Below, piece after piece: positions 1-9,199 of a DNA stretch of 64,000 nucleotides. The DNA is taken from assembly GCA_039000515.1 (NCBI GenBank), contig JBCFYV010000024.1, positions 11,028,969 to 11,092,968 of the forward strand, given 5' to 3'. Within the stretch, counting starts at the first letter, position 1; every line of letters starts with the position of its first letter. The notes beneath the pieces are model-generated. The model was not told the origin of the DNA. It did not search any database and saw only the letters and a program-made list of their open reading frames with translations. The position numbers and the translations under genes are program-made. The stretch is from Timema cristinae (taxonomy: Eukaryota; Arthropoda; Insecta; Phasmatodea; Timematidae).

Positions 1-1390
1 ATTTAAAAAATTGGGCCATCGTGGTATCACCCTTGAATATGCGAGTCCTATCGCCCCCACAGTCGGTGCAGTGATAGTCATTTGCATCTATATGAACACA
101 AGCCTTACAACACGTTTGCACGACACAGAGGTTAGGTTCGTGCAAGTACGTCCCTGCCGCACCTTGAAGAAGCGTTTCTTGTCTGCATTCAAAATCATAG
201 AACACAAACATGAAATTGCTCTTTTCCAGTGACGGCTTTGACGGGGCCTGCTTCATATAGCAGAAATGACCAAAAGGGCGATGGGTCTCGCATACTCTAC
301 AAAAAGTCTCATAACACCTATGTGAATAATTTGATTTTTCCAAACTGAAAAATTGCCCGCATACCTCACAAACCTTTTTGACTTCACAGACCGACCTGTG
401 ACCGCTGAAAAAACCGGGACGTTTATGGTTATCAAAGCACGTCTGATTTGTGAACCAACGCCCGCAGTCTTTACAGACCACAGATCGGCCTCCGCTACAA
501 ACCGCTTTAGCGTAGCACTTTTTGCACGCGGATTCACACTTGTGCGCATTCTTATGATCAAATGGCACACGGCATTCGCGGCAAAAGTACGAGCACTTAA
601 ATGCGGCTGTCAAGGATGTTATGACGTCAAAATTGTTTTGCTTATCGTCGTGAAAATACAAATCAAGGTGCCCCTTAAAGGAATGTTCGGAGGGAGTAGG
701 CCCCTCATATAGGACCTGTCTCCCCCGACGTTCCCTGAACACGGTGATTTTGTATTCGGAAAGGTATGCTTGAAATTGTTTCAGCTCGGTTATTCCACCA
801 CCCTTCAAAAGATTCACACGGGCATCACGGCATAGTTCCTCTGCTTTGAGTTTTTGAATAGGTCGACCCATTTTGATTTGTCTAAAGGTGTTCACGTCCA
901 TGCATCCTGGCTCTCTTTTATTGTCACATATAGCTTTGGCGACAACCAATGCACGGGCAAGACAAAGTGTGTCGTCATTTTGAATCGTAATGATCCCTTT
1001 GTTTTTGCGGCTATATGTGCTTGCGGGAGAGAGTTTATCACAATAACGTCCACTCCCGCGAGGCTCCTTAACGTGGGAGAGTTTAACGTACAATGGTGCA
1101 GTACTCAAAAACAAACTATTACTCTGCAACACGCGACTTACGTTATCAAGCACTGCTCTAGCGTCTAGCTGGTCTGCTCGTCTAAATGAGACATACACAG
1201 GGCTTAACGTTGAGTCAGTGCTACTCAAAAGTAAGCCTATGTGGTCATCGGCGCTAACGCCATGGTCCTGCAACCGATGGAGCAAATTAGTAATTTGTTC
1301 TTCAAGCCAGCTTAATGCGTCACGATCGCTTGCTGGTGCACCCAGATGTACGATAATTTCTCTACCAGTATAAAAAAACGCCTCAATTGT
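1..1390 (-). pseudogene. Polinton/Maverick protein-primed DNA polymerase B, N-terminal part (window-truncated)
   Basis: Read leftward, one frame stays open from just after a stop at 1391-1393 to the window edge, about 463 codons. It holds a region with ALVVAKAI, as in Polinton polB N-termini. A Cys-rich block of several CxxC/CxxxH pairs follows (about 250-620), then YDFEC at about 185-199, the Exo I motif of the 3'-5' exonuclease domain. The exonuclease remainder and polymerase palm would lie left of base 1. Family B enzymes of this type replicate Polintons from a protein primer. The frame has no ATG near its start. The likely N-terminus is in another frame (1312-1737), so a frameshift near 1373-1392, beside an A-run at 1372-1378, separates them. 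An adintovirus-like relative cannot be excluded. Confidence 0.82.
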
Positions 1391-1737
1391 TTAATCCTCT
1401 CTTCGATGATGCGAAGAGGGACGCCATTTTGCAATTCCCCACCTACTTGATTAACAAGGCCACTAATTCCGTGTTGAGGGGCAAAAGACGGTCCCGCTAT
1501 CGCCGGCTCCATGGGCCCCATCTCCCCCGCCGCCACCGGGTCTCGAACGCCCTCTCCCTGGCGTAGAGGCCGGAGTGAAGATGTTCCGGCTTGCAGGGAC
1601 ACAGGGGCTCGAACCCCTTCTCTCTGGAGCTGGGGCGATGCGACTACATAGGGCTGGAGGGGTGCCACCGCTGGTGATGGTGGCTCTGTGGTCATCCCGC
1701 CATTTCCGGCCTCCAATTCAGCTATAACACATGTCAA
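1312..1737 (-). pseudogene. Pro-rich N-terminal segment of the Polinton polB, out of frame
   Basis: This 141-codon ATG-started ORF overlaps the polB frame in a different phase. Its first ~95 residues are Pro/Ala/Gly-rich with no recognised domain. Near the end comes RIIEERIKQLRRF, after which the sequence becomes the +1-shifted shadow of the polB frame. The simplest reading is that ORF and polB were one gene, broken by a single indel near 1373-1392. Alternatively it is a separate small ORF upstream of polB. Base composition is GC-rich compared with the flanking AT-rich DNA, like the polB body. Confidence 0.5.
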
Positions 1738-1787
1738 AGTAAGCCTTGTTACAACAGGCGCATATTTTTTTCTTTAAAATGTATAAT

Positions 1788-2765
1788 ATGTTTGAATTTT
1801 TCAATTGCTTTAGACGTAACAGGCATTTACAGAAGTGAGTCAGCGATTGCGGGGGAGGGAAGTGAAAATTTTTCTCTAGTTTACCTTGGTAAGATTCGAC
1901 CTAACACTCATCTCTTTAATACTTTTTGTATTATTATTATTATAGCATGTTCAATTTTTCAATTGCTTTAGACGTAACCGACATTACAGAAGTGCGTCAG
2001 CACTTGCGGCGGAGGGAGAGTGGAAAAATTGTCTCTAGTTTACCTTGCTAAGATTTGAAGCTCAAACTCATCTCTTTAATACTTTATGTATTATTATTAT
2101 TATTATTATATAGCATGTTCAATTTTTCAATTGATTTAGACGTAACCGACATTTACAGAAGTGCGTCAGCACTTGCGGCGGAGGGAGAGTGAAAAAAATT
2201 GTCTCTAGTTTACCTTGCTAAGATTTGAAGCTCAAACTCATCTCTTTAATACTTTTTGTATTATTATTATATTATTATTATTATTATAGCATGTTCAATT
2301 TTTCAATTGCTTTAGACGTAACCGACATTTACAGAAGTGCGTCAGCACTTGCGGCGGAGGGAGAGTGAAAAAAATTGTCTCTAGTTTACCTTGCTAAGAT
2401 TTGAAGCTCAAACTCATCTCTTTAATACTTTTTGTATTATTATTATTATTATAGCATGTTCAATTTTTCAATTGCTTTAGACGTAACCGACATTTACAGA
2501 AGTGCGTCAGCACTTGCGGCGGAGGGAGGGTGAAAAAAATTGTCTCTAGTTTACCTTGCTAAGATTTGAAGCTCAAACTCATCTCTTTAATACTTTTTGT
2601 ATTATTATTATTATTATATAGCATGTTCAATTTTTCAATTGCTTTAGACGTAACCGACATTTACAGAAGTGCGTCAGCACTTGCGGCGGAGGGAGAGTGA
2701 AAAAAATTGTCTCTAGTTTACCTTGCTAAGATTTGAAGCTCAAACTCATCTCTTTAATACTTTTT

Positions 2766-2804
<39 letters not shown>

Positions 2805-2805
2805 C
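1788..2805. repeat. ~168-bp tandem repeat, six copies, beside the Polinton
   Basis: Six units start at about 1788, 1944, 2112, 2288, 2453 and 2620. Each carries TTCAATTGCTTTAGACGTAA, a small inverted repeat AGTGCGTCAGCACTT, GGCGGAGGGAG, and ends in a (TAT)n run of variable length. The first unit is the most diverged. Period is 165-176 bp, varying mainly by the trinucleotide run. The array begins about 50 bp upstream of the polB N-terminal ORF. Polinton termini are long inverted repeats that can hold tandem repeats, so this may be the TIR region, but the other end is not in the window. Confidence 0.9.
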
Positions 2806-2810
2806 ATTTT

Positions 2811-3400
2811 AGCAGTGGAGATTACGTCTTAAGATACTTTTCGCTTTAATTGTTTCAACTACGAATGTGTCAATTTATTGGAAAAAAAAACGCCTGAGAT
2901 TATGCTCGCGTAATGAATTGATAGCTATGATACTAGATGTTGTTTCTAACGCCTGCATAATGAGTGGATAGACAGCCCGCCGCACTTAACACAACGAAAG
3001 TTAGACACCTTAAAAGGGGTAGTAAAATTTGAGTTTATAACAGCTTTCTTTAAATCGTGGAAAAATATGTTCAACCCTTTTCAAAAACATTTGTTTAGTT
3101 ATCATAAGCTACTAGCTGCCTCCTATATTTGAAATATGTATCTAGAGGCAGCTGTATCCTTAACATGCATTACTTTATTTATAAAATAAGCACAACTTTT
3201 AAGATTATGTTTGGCTGTAAACAAAAGACGGTAATAAATTGACAGAGGAAATGTACAGCCCTTAACTAAAAATACATTTTACTATATTAAGCCTGCAACG
3301 TGTAAACATACATAAGAACACGTAAACATTTAGACTGGAATTAAAAAAAGTACGCCCTAAAGTGTCAGCCAGACACAAATTTAGTAAAAGAAGAATAAAC
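2811..3400. other. AT-rich stretch, no gene seen
   Basis: No coding exon, RNA gene or recognisable repeat was found here. It follows directly after the 168-bp array and could include the Polinton boundary, but no terminal motif or target-site duplication could be fixed. Confidence 0.4.
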
Positions 3401-3414
3401 TCTCATTTTCATCC

Positions 3415-3737
3415 CCTGTTTGGATTCGAACCCGTGGCACTGCATACATATAGTTTTTAAATTGGTTACTATTACACATCATAAATTAAAGTGTACGGAC
3501 TTATGTTTATGCAGAGTGAAACGTGACTGTCTAAAGTGTTGATTACAATTTTCTGACTTTGTACAGGAAATGAACCCGTGACCAGGAGACACTAAAATGA
3601 TACGATCACATTGTAAAACGACAATTATAATTTTCTGTCTTTGAACCCGGGACCCTTTATTGAACAAAATAGTTGACTAAACCAGTATTTTCGCTTATCC
3701 CAAGAGGGAATTGAACCAAGGACTCCCCCCCCCCCCC
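3415..3737 (-). repeat. Cluster of degenerate tRNA-like (B-box) sequences
   Basis: On the minus strand four B-box-like motifs occur at about 3423-3436 (GGGTTCGAATCC, canonical), 3570-3582, 3642-3655 (CCCGGGTTCAAAG) and 3705-3720. None folds into a full cloverleaf by eye. They may be heads of old tRNA-derived SINEs. A poly-C run follows at about 3726-3738. Confidence 0.3.
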
Positions 3738-3961
3738 TGGCTCAGTATAAATCATACAGGTAGGATTTTTAATAAACGTTTAAGTAGCAATATAGTTTTC
3801 CTTGCTCTAAACTGTAAACACACGCATTCTTTTATACACTAAACGATGTAGTACAAGCTCACTGCTAGCAATTGTTTTCGACTCTGAGGGGCGATATAAC
3901 AGGATTTGTGTGAGAGAGAGAAAGCTACACTGCCTAGTGGCTACATGTAGAAGGTACTTAC

Positions 3962-4204
3962 ATAGCAGTCGGTCAAGGGTGTCCAAATCTGCCCAAACAG
4001 CGGGATGCGCATTTCCCGTGGCGACGAGGGGCACCGGTGGTAGGGGCGCAGGCGCGAAGATACAGGGAGAGGGCCCGGGGGCGACGTCAGTGGTGTCGTG
4101 AGTGGCACCGATTCATAAGGGCGCCTCCGGGGGAGTCGATGTCTCTACAACTGACGGTATGCACCCCCGAAGCCCTTCGTCTAAACCGTACGGATCCCAG
4201 TAGT
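3962..4204 (-). pseudogene. Candidate exon 3 of an unrecognised small spliced gene
   Basis: Continues the frame of the two upstream exons: exon 2 ends in phase 1 and this segment resumes in phase. Composition changes from AT-rich intron to GC-rich, Pro-rich coding-like sequence containing WDPYGLDEGL and NAHPAVWADLDTLDRLL. It ends at a strong donor, T|GTAAGT (3956-3961). Two lesions are visible: the expected acceptor at 4205-4206 reads AA instead of AG, and an in-frame TGA lies at 4113-4115. Both suggest a decayed copy, or less likely sequence error. No clear fourth exon was found. The frame can instead read through the donor to a stop at 3807. The acidic, aromatic-containing segments resemble activation domains, which is inference only. 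Confidence 0.45.
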
Positions 4205-4295
4205 TTGAAATTAAATAAATACAAATTAATTAGCATTTACAGGAAAAAAAACACCAACAAGACTCCAATATATATGTTTTTAGTCTGTTACTTAC

Positions 4296-4412
4296 CCATC
4301 GAACAGTTACCATCAGCGTTGCAAATCCCGTTTTCATCGAACAGTAGCAGCTGGTCCAGGCTATTGGGATCCTCCGGTTGTAGATCCCCTCCAATCATCG
4401 AGGGCTCTTCAA
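4296..4412 (-). CDS. Exon 2 of an unrecognised small spliced gene
   Basis: Bounded by acceptor TTTTTTTGTTAG (AG at 4413-4414) and donor G|GTAAGT (4290-4295). It enters and leaves in phase 1 and encodes about 39 acidic residues, including EEPSMIGGDLQPEDP and DQLLLFDENGIC. The preceding intron (4413-4502) is 90 nt and the following one 91 nt, a consistent pair. No family was recognised. The apparent unspliced 83-codon ORF over 4288-4539 is explained by the first intron happening to be open in frame. Confidence 0.55.
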
Positions 4413-4502
4413 CTAACAAAAAAAGAAGAACACCATTGTACGCCCCAGCTGTATTAGTCAACAAAAAAACACCAGTTAAAATATACAGAAAAAAAAACTT
4501 AC

Positions 4503-4539
4503 CTAAATTTAGAAAATTTTCTAGCGACTCGAAACTCAT
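4503..4539 (-). CDS. Exon 1 (start codon) of an unrecognised small spliced gene
   Basis: ATG at 4537-4539 opens a 12-codon exon (MSFESLENFLNL) ending in G|GTAAGT. The ATG lies 60 nt downstream of a TATA box, so the 5' leader would be only about 30-35 nt. The order TATA, short leader, ATG, donor, 90-nt intron, acceptor is gene-like. The product was not recognised. It could be a compact virus-derived or mobile-element gene, or a host gene remnant. Confidence 0.55.
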
Positions 4540-4598
4540 TTTTTGATGTTCGGCGGCTCAATCACAAATTGAAATGACCAAATGTAATGAGCGGGTTC

Positions 4599-4606
4599 TA
4601 TTTATA
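4599..4606 (-). promoter_or_regulatory. TATA box for the small spliced gene
   Basis: TATAAATA on the minus strand, 60 nt upstream of the ATG at 4539, in an otherwise mixed-composition stretch. Confidence 0.6.
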
Positions 4607-4658
4607 CCCTCTTCAAAGAGCCTGCCGTCTGTAATGACCTAATACTCTAATGTGTCTC

Positions 4659-4670
4659 TGCGCATGCGCA
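4659..4670. promoter_or_regulatory. NRF-1-type palindrome
   Basis: TGCGCATGCGCA matches the NRF-1/Ewg consensus and lies about 53 bp upstream of the TATA box, a promoter-like position. The same 12-mer also occurs at 16214-16225, where no promoter is evident. Confidence 0.45.
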
Positions 4671-4815
4671 ACACAGACCTGTCCATAAGTCCCTTTGTAA
4701 ATCCCGTTATTTCGGTAGTCGGCATCGACCCAGCGAAGTGGACGGAGGTGCCTGCTCGATGCTCTGTTCCACTGCCTTAAATATGAGTGAAGAATGACCC
4801 TGAGCACGGAACGAA

Positions 4816-4888
4816 TCCTGGATAGCTCAGTGGTCAGAGCAATGGCGTACTAAGCCAGAGGTCCCGGGTTTGATTTCCGTGTCCAGGT
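4816..4888 (+). tRNA. tRNA-like sequence or tRNA pseudogene, anticodon position ACT
   Basis: 73 nt with a 6/7 acceptor stem (TCCTGGA with TCCAGGT), a D arm with GCTC/GAGC, a 4/5 anticodon stem around loop GTACTAA, and a 4/5 T stem with loop TTTGATT. A box (TAGCTCAGTGGTCAGAGC) is good. The B box has a TTTG change from TTCG. No intron. It could be a decayed tRNA or a SINE head. No SINE body was recognised after it. Confidence 0.45.
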
Positions 4889-4889
4889 G

Positions 4890-5640
4890 TCATATTTCAA
4901 ATTTTCGTAATATGTCACTCGTGTGGTGTTAACCCTCCTAAAATACACCTTAATAGCTTTGGCTATTTATTCACATAGAGATAGAGATAAATTGCTTTGG
5001 AAACCAATAAATTAGCACACTAGCCAAACACAATGTGAGATTACTCTAGTCAAATAATAGTAGAATTGTTTTATTAATGTGAGACTTGCGATTATTCAGA
5101 GCACATAGTCATCAGTCTGTCCTAATTGTTGACAACACAACACGCAAATCATTCTCAAGACTTTATTGCTTTGGATTTTAATGTTGCAATAGCTTTGTCT
5201 AGGGAGCTGTGACAAGTTGCAATTCACAAAAACACTGAAAGACAAAATTTTCTTCCATTTCTTTATTTTCATTAATGTGTTCTAATATTTTTATTTATAT
5301 ATTAACCCCTTAAAATCTTGCGGCACCCCCTGCACAGAATGAATAAGCTCACAGCTGATCTATTATCGTAATTAGTATAGCAACCGCTTAAAACTCCGAC
5401 TTCCTCCCATATTTAGTAGTATAGTCTTTTGCTATAGTAGCGCCTTAAACCATGTGGTCATTCTTTATGTTACGTGCAATGATAAGCTAAATACCCGTTT
5501 TCATATTCGTTATACAGATACAATTACCGAGGATTAGCCATTTAATTTATCTGTACTTAGTCCGCTCTTGCAGAGGGCAAGAGACTTATTAACATTGAGT
5601 CGAAGTTGTGCGGTGTTATCGCCTATTAAGGGGTAACTAA
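4890..5640. other. AT-rich stretch, no gene seen
   Basis: No supported exon, RNA gene or repeat in this interval. Confidence 0.4.
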
Positions 5641-5642
5641 CT

Positions 5643-5710
5643 AATCGTGCTGTTGGTAAGGCGCTCAGTAATTTGATGGTCTCTGGTTCGAACCCAATCA
5701 AGACACGCAG
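5643..5710 (+). repeat. tRNA-like SINE head fragment
   Basis: A-box-like TGTTGGTAAGGCGCTC and a perfect B box GGTTCGAACCC spaced as in a tRNA head. What follows (ACGACTTACAAACTAACTTAG) weakly resembles minus-strand SINE family 3 copies. Confidence 0.35.
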
Positions 5711-6369
5711 ATCATATCAGCACACGACTTACAAACTAACTTAGCTATAGAACAGTAAATTCACCGTGCAAAACGGGCGTCGCTAAAATCTACCCTCCCT
5801 CAGTGCATCTGAAGGTACTCTCGCAATGTTGAGTGCATTGATGTGTGGGCTTAAACTTTCATAGGGATATAGTTGCGAACATTAAATTCAATATTATTCC
5901 TCCGTTGCGAGCATTAAATTATAATTGGGCTCAAGAATAAAATGGGTGTTTTCACTTTAAACGTGGGTAGCAGCACACGACTTACAAACTATAGTTTTAT
6001 TTCAATATCTATAATATTTGAGTGAGGAGTCTCCCTCCACATACCAACAAGTTGGATGTGTGTGAGAGAGCTGACTTGGGCCGTCCACTTTCATGGGATG
6101 TAAAAGCGTGACTACCGTTTAACGGGAGTTTTCAGAGCTGCCTTACGGTGTCTATTTTGAGAAACACAATGACTCCTCAAGGTGAATGGAGGTTATTGCT
6201 CGGTACGTCACCCCCAGAAGCTAATGACCGGGGGAGGGGGAAAACCAGGATGAACAACCCCGGCTCTGGGGGGGGGGGAGGGTGGGAGGGAAAAGTGAAA
6301 GGCTGAGTTGGTCATCAGAAGGCAGCGAGCCCCTGCCAGAGAAGCTTGTGTCATTTACTATCGGGCATC

Positions 6370-6634
6370 CGGAGGAGAAAGACGTGGAGCGCGAGCCCCG
6401 GGTGGCTCTATGCTTCAGCAAATAAACTACAGCGCCCTAATTGATGAATAAAAAACACCTCTATCCTACCAATAATAACTCCAACGCCTCTATCCTACCA
6501 ATCGGAGGAGAAAGACGTGGAGCGCGAGCCCCGGGTGGCTCTATGCTTCAGCAAATAAACTACAGCACCCTAATTGATGAATAAAAACACCTCTATCCTA
6601 CCAATAATAACTCCAACGCCTCTATCCTACCAAT
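6370..6634. repeat. 133-bp tandem duplication
   Basis: Two nearly identical units, 6370-6502 and 6503-6634, differing mainly by one base in an A-run. The unit starts CGGAGGAGAAAGACGTGG and ends in a doubled CCTCTATCCTACCAAT. The near identity implies a recent duplication or an assembly duplication. Confidence 0.85.
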
Positions 6635-6704
6635 TAACTAATTAATTAATTAACAATAATCAATTAACTATAATTAATTAACGATAATTAATAAAAAAGA
6701 ACCA

Positions 6705-6870
6705 ACATGTCCAGGGTTTGTAGGGGAGGGGGAAAACCAACAGCCAATCAGAGGAAAGTAGGGAAACGGAAGGAGGGGTGGGGGAAGGAAGGGAGCAGCC
6801 AATTACAGAGCAGGAGGCGTGGTCACGTGACCAAATCCCACCAATCCCAGCCTGATTCCATAGGGCCAGA
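6705..6870. promoter_or_regulatory. GC-rich block with CCAAT boxes, GGCGTGG and CACGTG
   Basis: Within 165 bp are CCAATCAG, two more CCAAT-type boxes, AGGCGTGG beside CACGTG (TCACGTGACC), and a TATATATA run downstream at 6907-6914. A related G-rich block lies at 6220-6300 (both contain GGGGAGGGGGAAAACCA). This could be a promoter or part of an unidentified mobile element. No coding exon is attached. Confidence 0.3.
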
Positions 6871-7006
6871 ACACTACTAACGCTGTAGTAGAAAAAAAAT
6901 TCTTTATATATATAATTAAAGGATTGGATGTCACTTATCAAATACTTTCGTAAGTTATTATGAATTGAAACAAAGAAATAGGCCCTCAAGAGAAAATAAA
7001 ATAATA

Positions 7007-7106
7007 NNNNNNNNNNNNNNNNNNNNNNNNNNNNNNNNNNNNNNNNNNNNNNNNNNNNNNNNNNNNNNNNNNNNNNNNNNNNNNNNNNNNNNNNNNNNNN
7101 NNNNNN
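7007..7106. other. Assembly gap (100 N)
   Basis: Run of 100 N, a conventional placeholder for a gap of unknown size. Confidence 0.99.
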
Positions 7107-7423
7107 AAAAAAAGTAGTACAACTTCTTTCAGAAGGTAATTAGAGCATCGGTCCTGTACCAATTGTGACTTGTAAAGAATGCTGGAAAGTATGTGAAAAT
7201 ACCTGTCCAGAAAAACTTGGTAGGCCCTTTCGCTCTCGCTCATATAAATTATTTTTCGTGTGCTGATTGTGTGCCGACCATTTAGTTCAAAAAGTACACG
7301 TTAAGCACCTCAAACAAATGAATAAAACTATTCAAACTAAAAACAGACATTTGCTTATAAGTTTAGTCCAAAATATATATTTCATTGTGTTCAGAAAAAT
7401 TGACTTTGTCCTATTTATTCCAG

Positions 7424-7466
7424 GGAACACGACGAAGAAGTTGGCTTGGGAGAAATAGATGCCAGG
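7424..7466 (+). CDS. Calpain exon, linker after C2-like domain
   Basis: 43-nt exon between acceptor TTTATTCCAG and donor AGG|GTAAGT. The frame gives EHDEEVGLGEIDAR, an acidic linker like that between the C2-like and penta-EF-hand domains of calpains, Ca2+-activated cytosolic cysteine proteases. It enters with one base of a split codon and leaves in phase 0, matching the next exon. Taken alone it is too short to assign. The assignment rests on the phase chain and on the clear calpain exon at 23382-23516. Upstream exons (protease core, C2-like) were not found between the gap at 7007-7106 and here. Confidence 0.6.
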
Positions 7467-8952
7467 GTAAGTTGTTCTTTATGCATTGTAGTAGGGCATA
7501 GTTGCATATAGCCTGCACCTGCAATGCCACAGCCTCAAACTTAGTCTCGCTCAGCCAGGTTGTATTTTACTACTACTTTTACCACTAAAAATAATACATT
7601 TTGGTTTGGTATCACAAAACCCCTTTCTATTAAAAAGTTAAATAATTTGCATTAACTTTTATCAAAAAGGGATATTTAGATGTGACTAAAAAAATTAGGT
7701 ACTATAAATGTACATATTGATGGTTCACTACTGAAATATTTAATTGTATCTAACATAATCTCTAAACATACATATCATGTACTAATTGGTAATTAGGTGA
7801 AAACAAATTATAATCTGATATTGGCCAGGTTAATGTTATATTTAGTCCAGTTGTCTGAGCTGGAAGGCAAATATATTCTTAAAACTCAAAAGTTTTTTAA
7901 AAATGAATAAAACATTCGGCCACAGGTTTTATTTGGTATTGTAGCTATAATTCATTAACAACATATTTCAACTATAGGGAATGTAGAAAAGGTATTTATT
8001 GAATTGTAAAGTTTTAAATAAGTTTTGGTCCCCACAAATTTACAAAGGGCTCAGCAAATTATTGTAATATTTGACTAATTATTTTTTTACTAAATAGATA
8101 CTTTTTTTTCTCTTTTGAAAATAACAATAGAAATAAGTTTGGTTTTTATTAACCTTAACAAAACCTTAACCAATAATAAAAATACAGTGAAATCTTGTTT
8201 TCATACTGCTTATTTTGATCTAAATAGATTTTCCAAACAATTATATATTTTTAGATATATAAGAAAAATAGATAACTACATTTTGAAAACTTCACTTACT
8301 TCAACTTTGATTTGAAATTAAAATTCCAGATTCAACATTTACGAAGCTGCACCAAAAGAATAATTAAATTTTTTAAAGTCAAAACAAAACTATGTATTTT
8401 CATCACGAATTAGTGTTTTATACAACAAATCTAAAATAAATTTGTTTTATACCTCCATATCTACTACCTGTGCGGTTAGTTAGTTATACACTCAATAAAA
8501 TGATTAATATTTTGTTATAATAACTTAATTTATTATTATAAGATTAAATATTTTAATTATTTTGGAAATAAAGCATATGTAAATCATATTTAATACCTAA
8601 ATTTGCATGGCTATGCAAATTTTAATATTTTTATCCAACATTAAAACATTTTTTAATAGACAAACTATGACACGGCTTTGGGAATATTTCATGTTATTCG
8701 ATTCGACTTCACTTCGAATTGAAAAAATGTATTTTGTACACTCCAATAAATAAAATTTTAATTTTTGTTTACTTTGTGAAAACAACTTTTCACTGAAATT
8801 TTAATTAGCTTGTCAAGGTGAAGGTTTCTTAAGAATTCAAGCAGCTTGGAACTATTTTCCATAACTGATACAAAATTTAACAATATAATATAATTTTGGT
8901 GTTCAAATAATTATGATGAACATAATCGGTACTCTCTCCCCCCCCCTCCCCC

Positions 8953-9195
8953 CAATAAGCATTGTGCCTTACTATCTGTTAAGGGTTATGCATGTGTACT
9001 AATTACTCTAAAAAGTTAGGAATGTGTAAAATTGAATTTGGAGGAAGTGTGCCCACATTTACATTGAGGGAGAGTGGAAAATATTTGAGGAAAAACCACC
9101 ACCACCACCCCCAGTAACCCTACCAACCTGTCATTGACAGTCTTAGTATATTGAGAGTTTGACGCTTTATACCATGCAGTCGCCGAATAGATAAT
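8953..9195 (-). repeat. SINE family 1 copy, degraded
   Basis: Reverse-oriented copy: tail-derived TGTGCCTTACTATCTGTT at left, then the CACATTTACATTGAGGGAGAG core, and tRNA-head remnant ending near TACCATGCAGTCGCCGAA. Confidence 0.6.
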
Positions 9196-9199
9196 AATA

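Noticed and set aside
853..1168. 104-codon plus ORF over 854-1168 and other plus ORFs in 1-1200
   Set aside because: Shadows of the minus-strand polB frame, which has the recognisable motifs.
4037..4546. 169-codon plus-strand ORF
   Set aside because: Antisense to the minus-strand spliced gene. It crosses both its introns and has no family likeness.
8930..8953. C-rich run as a terminator or regulatory signal
   Set aside because: Simple low-complexity sequence before a SINE tail, with nothing to regulate nearby.
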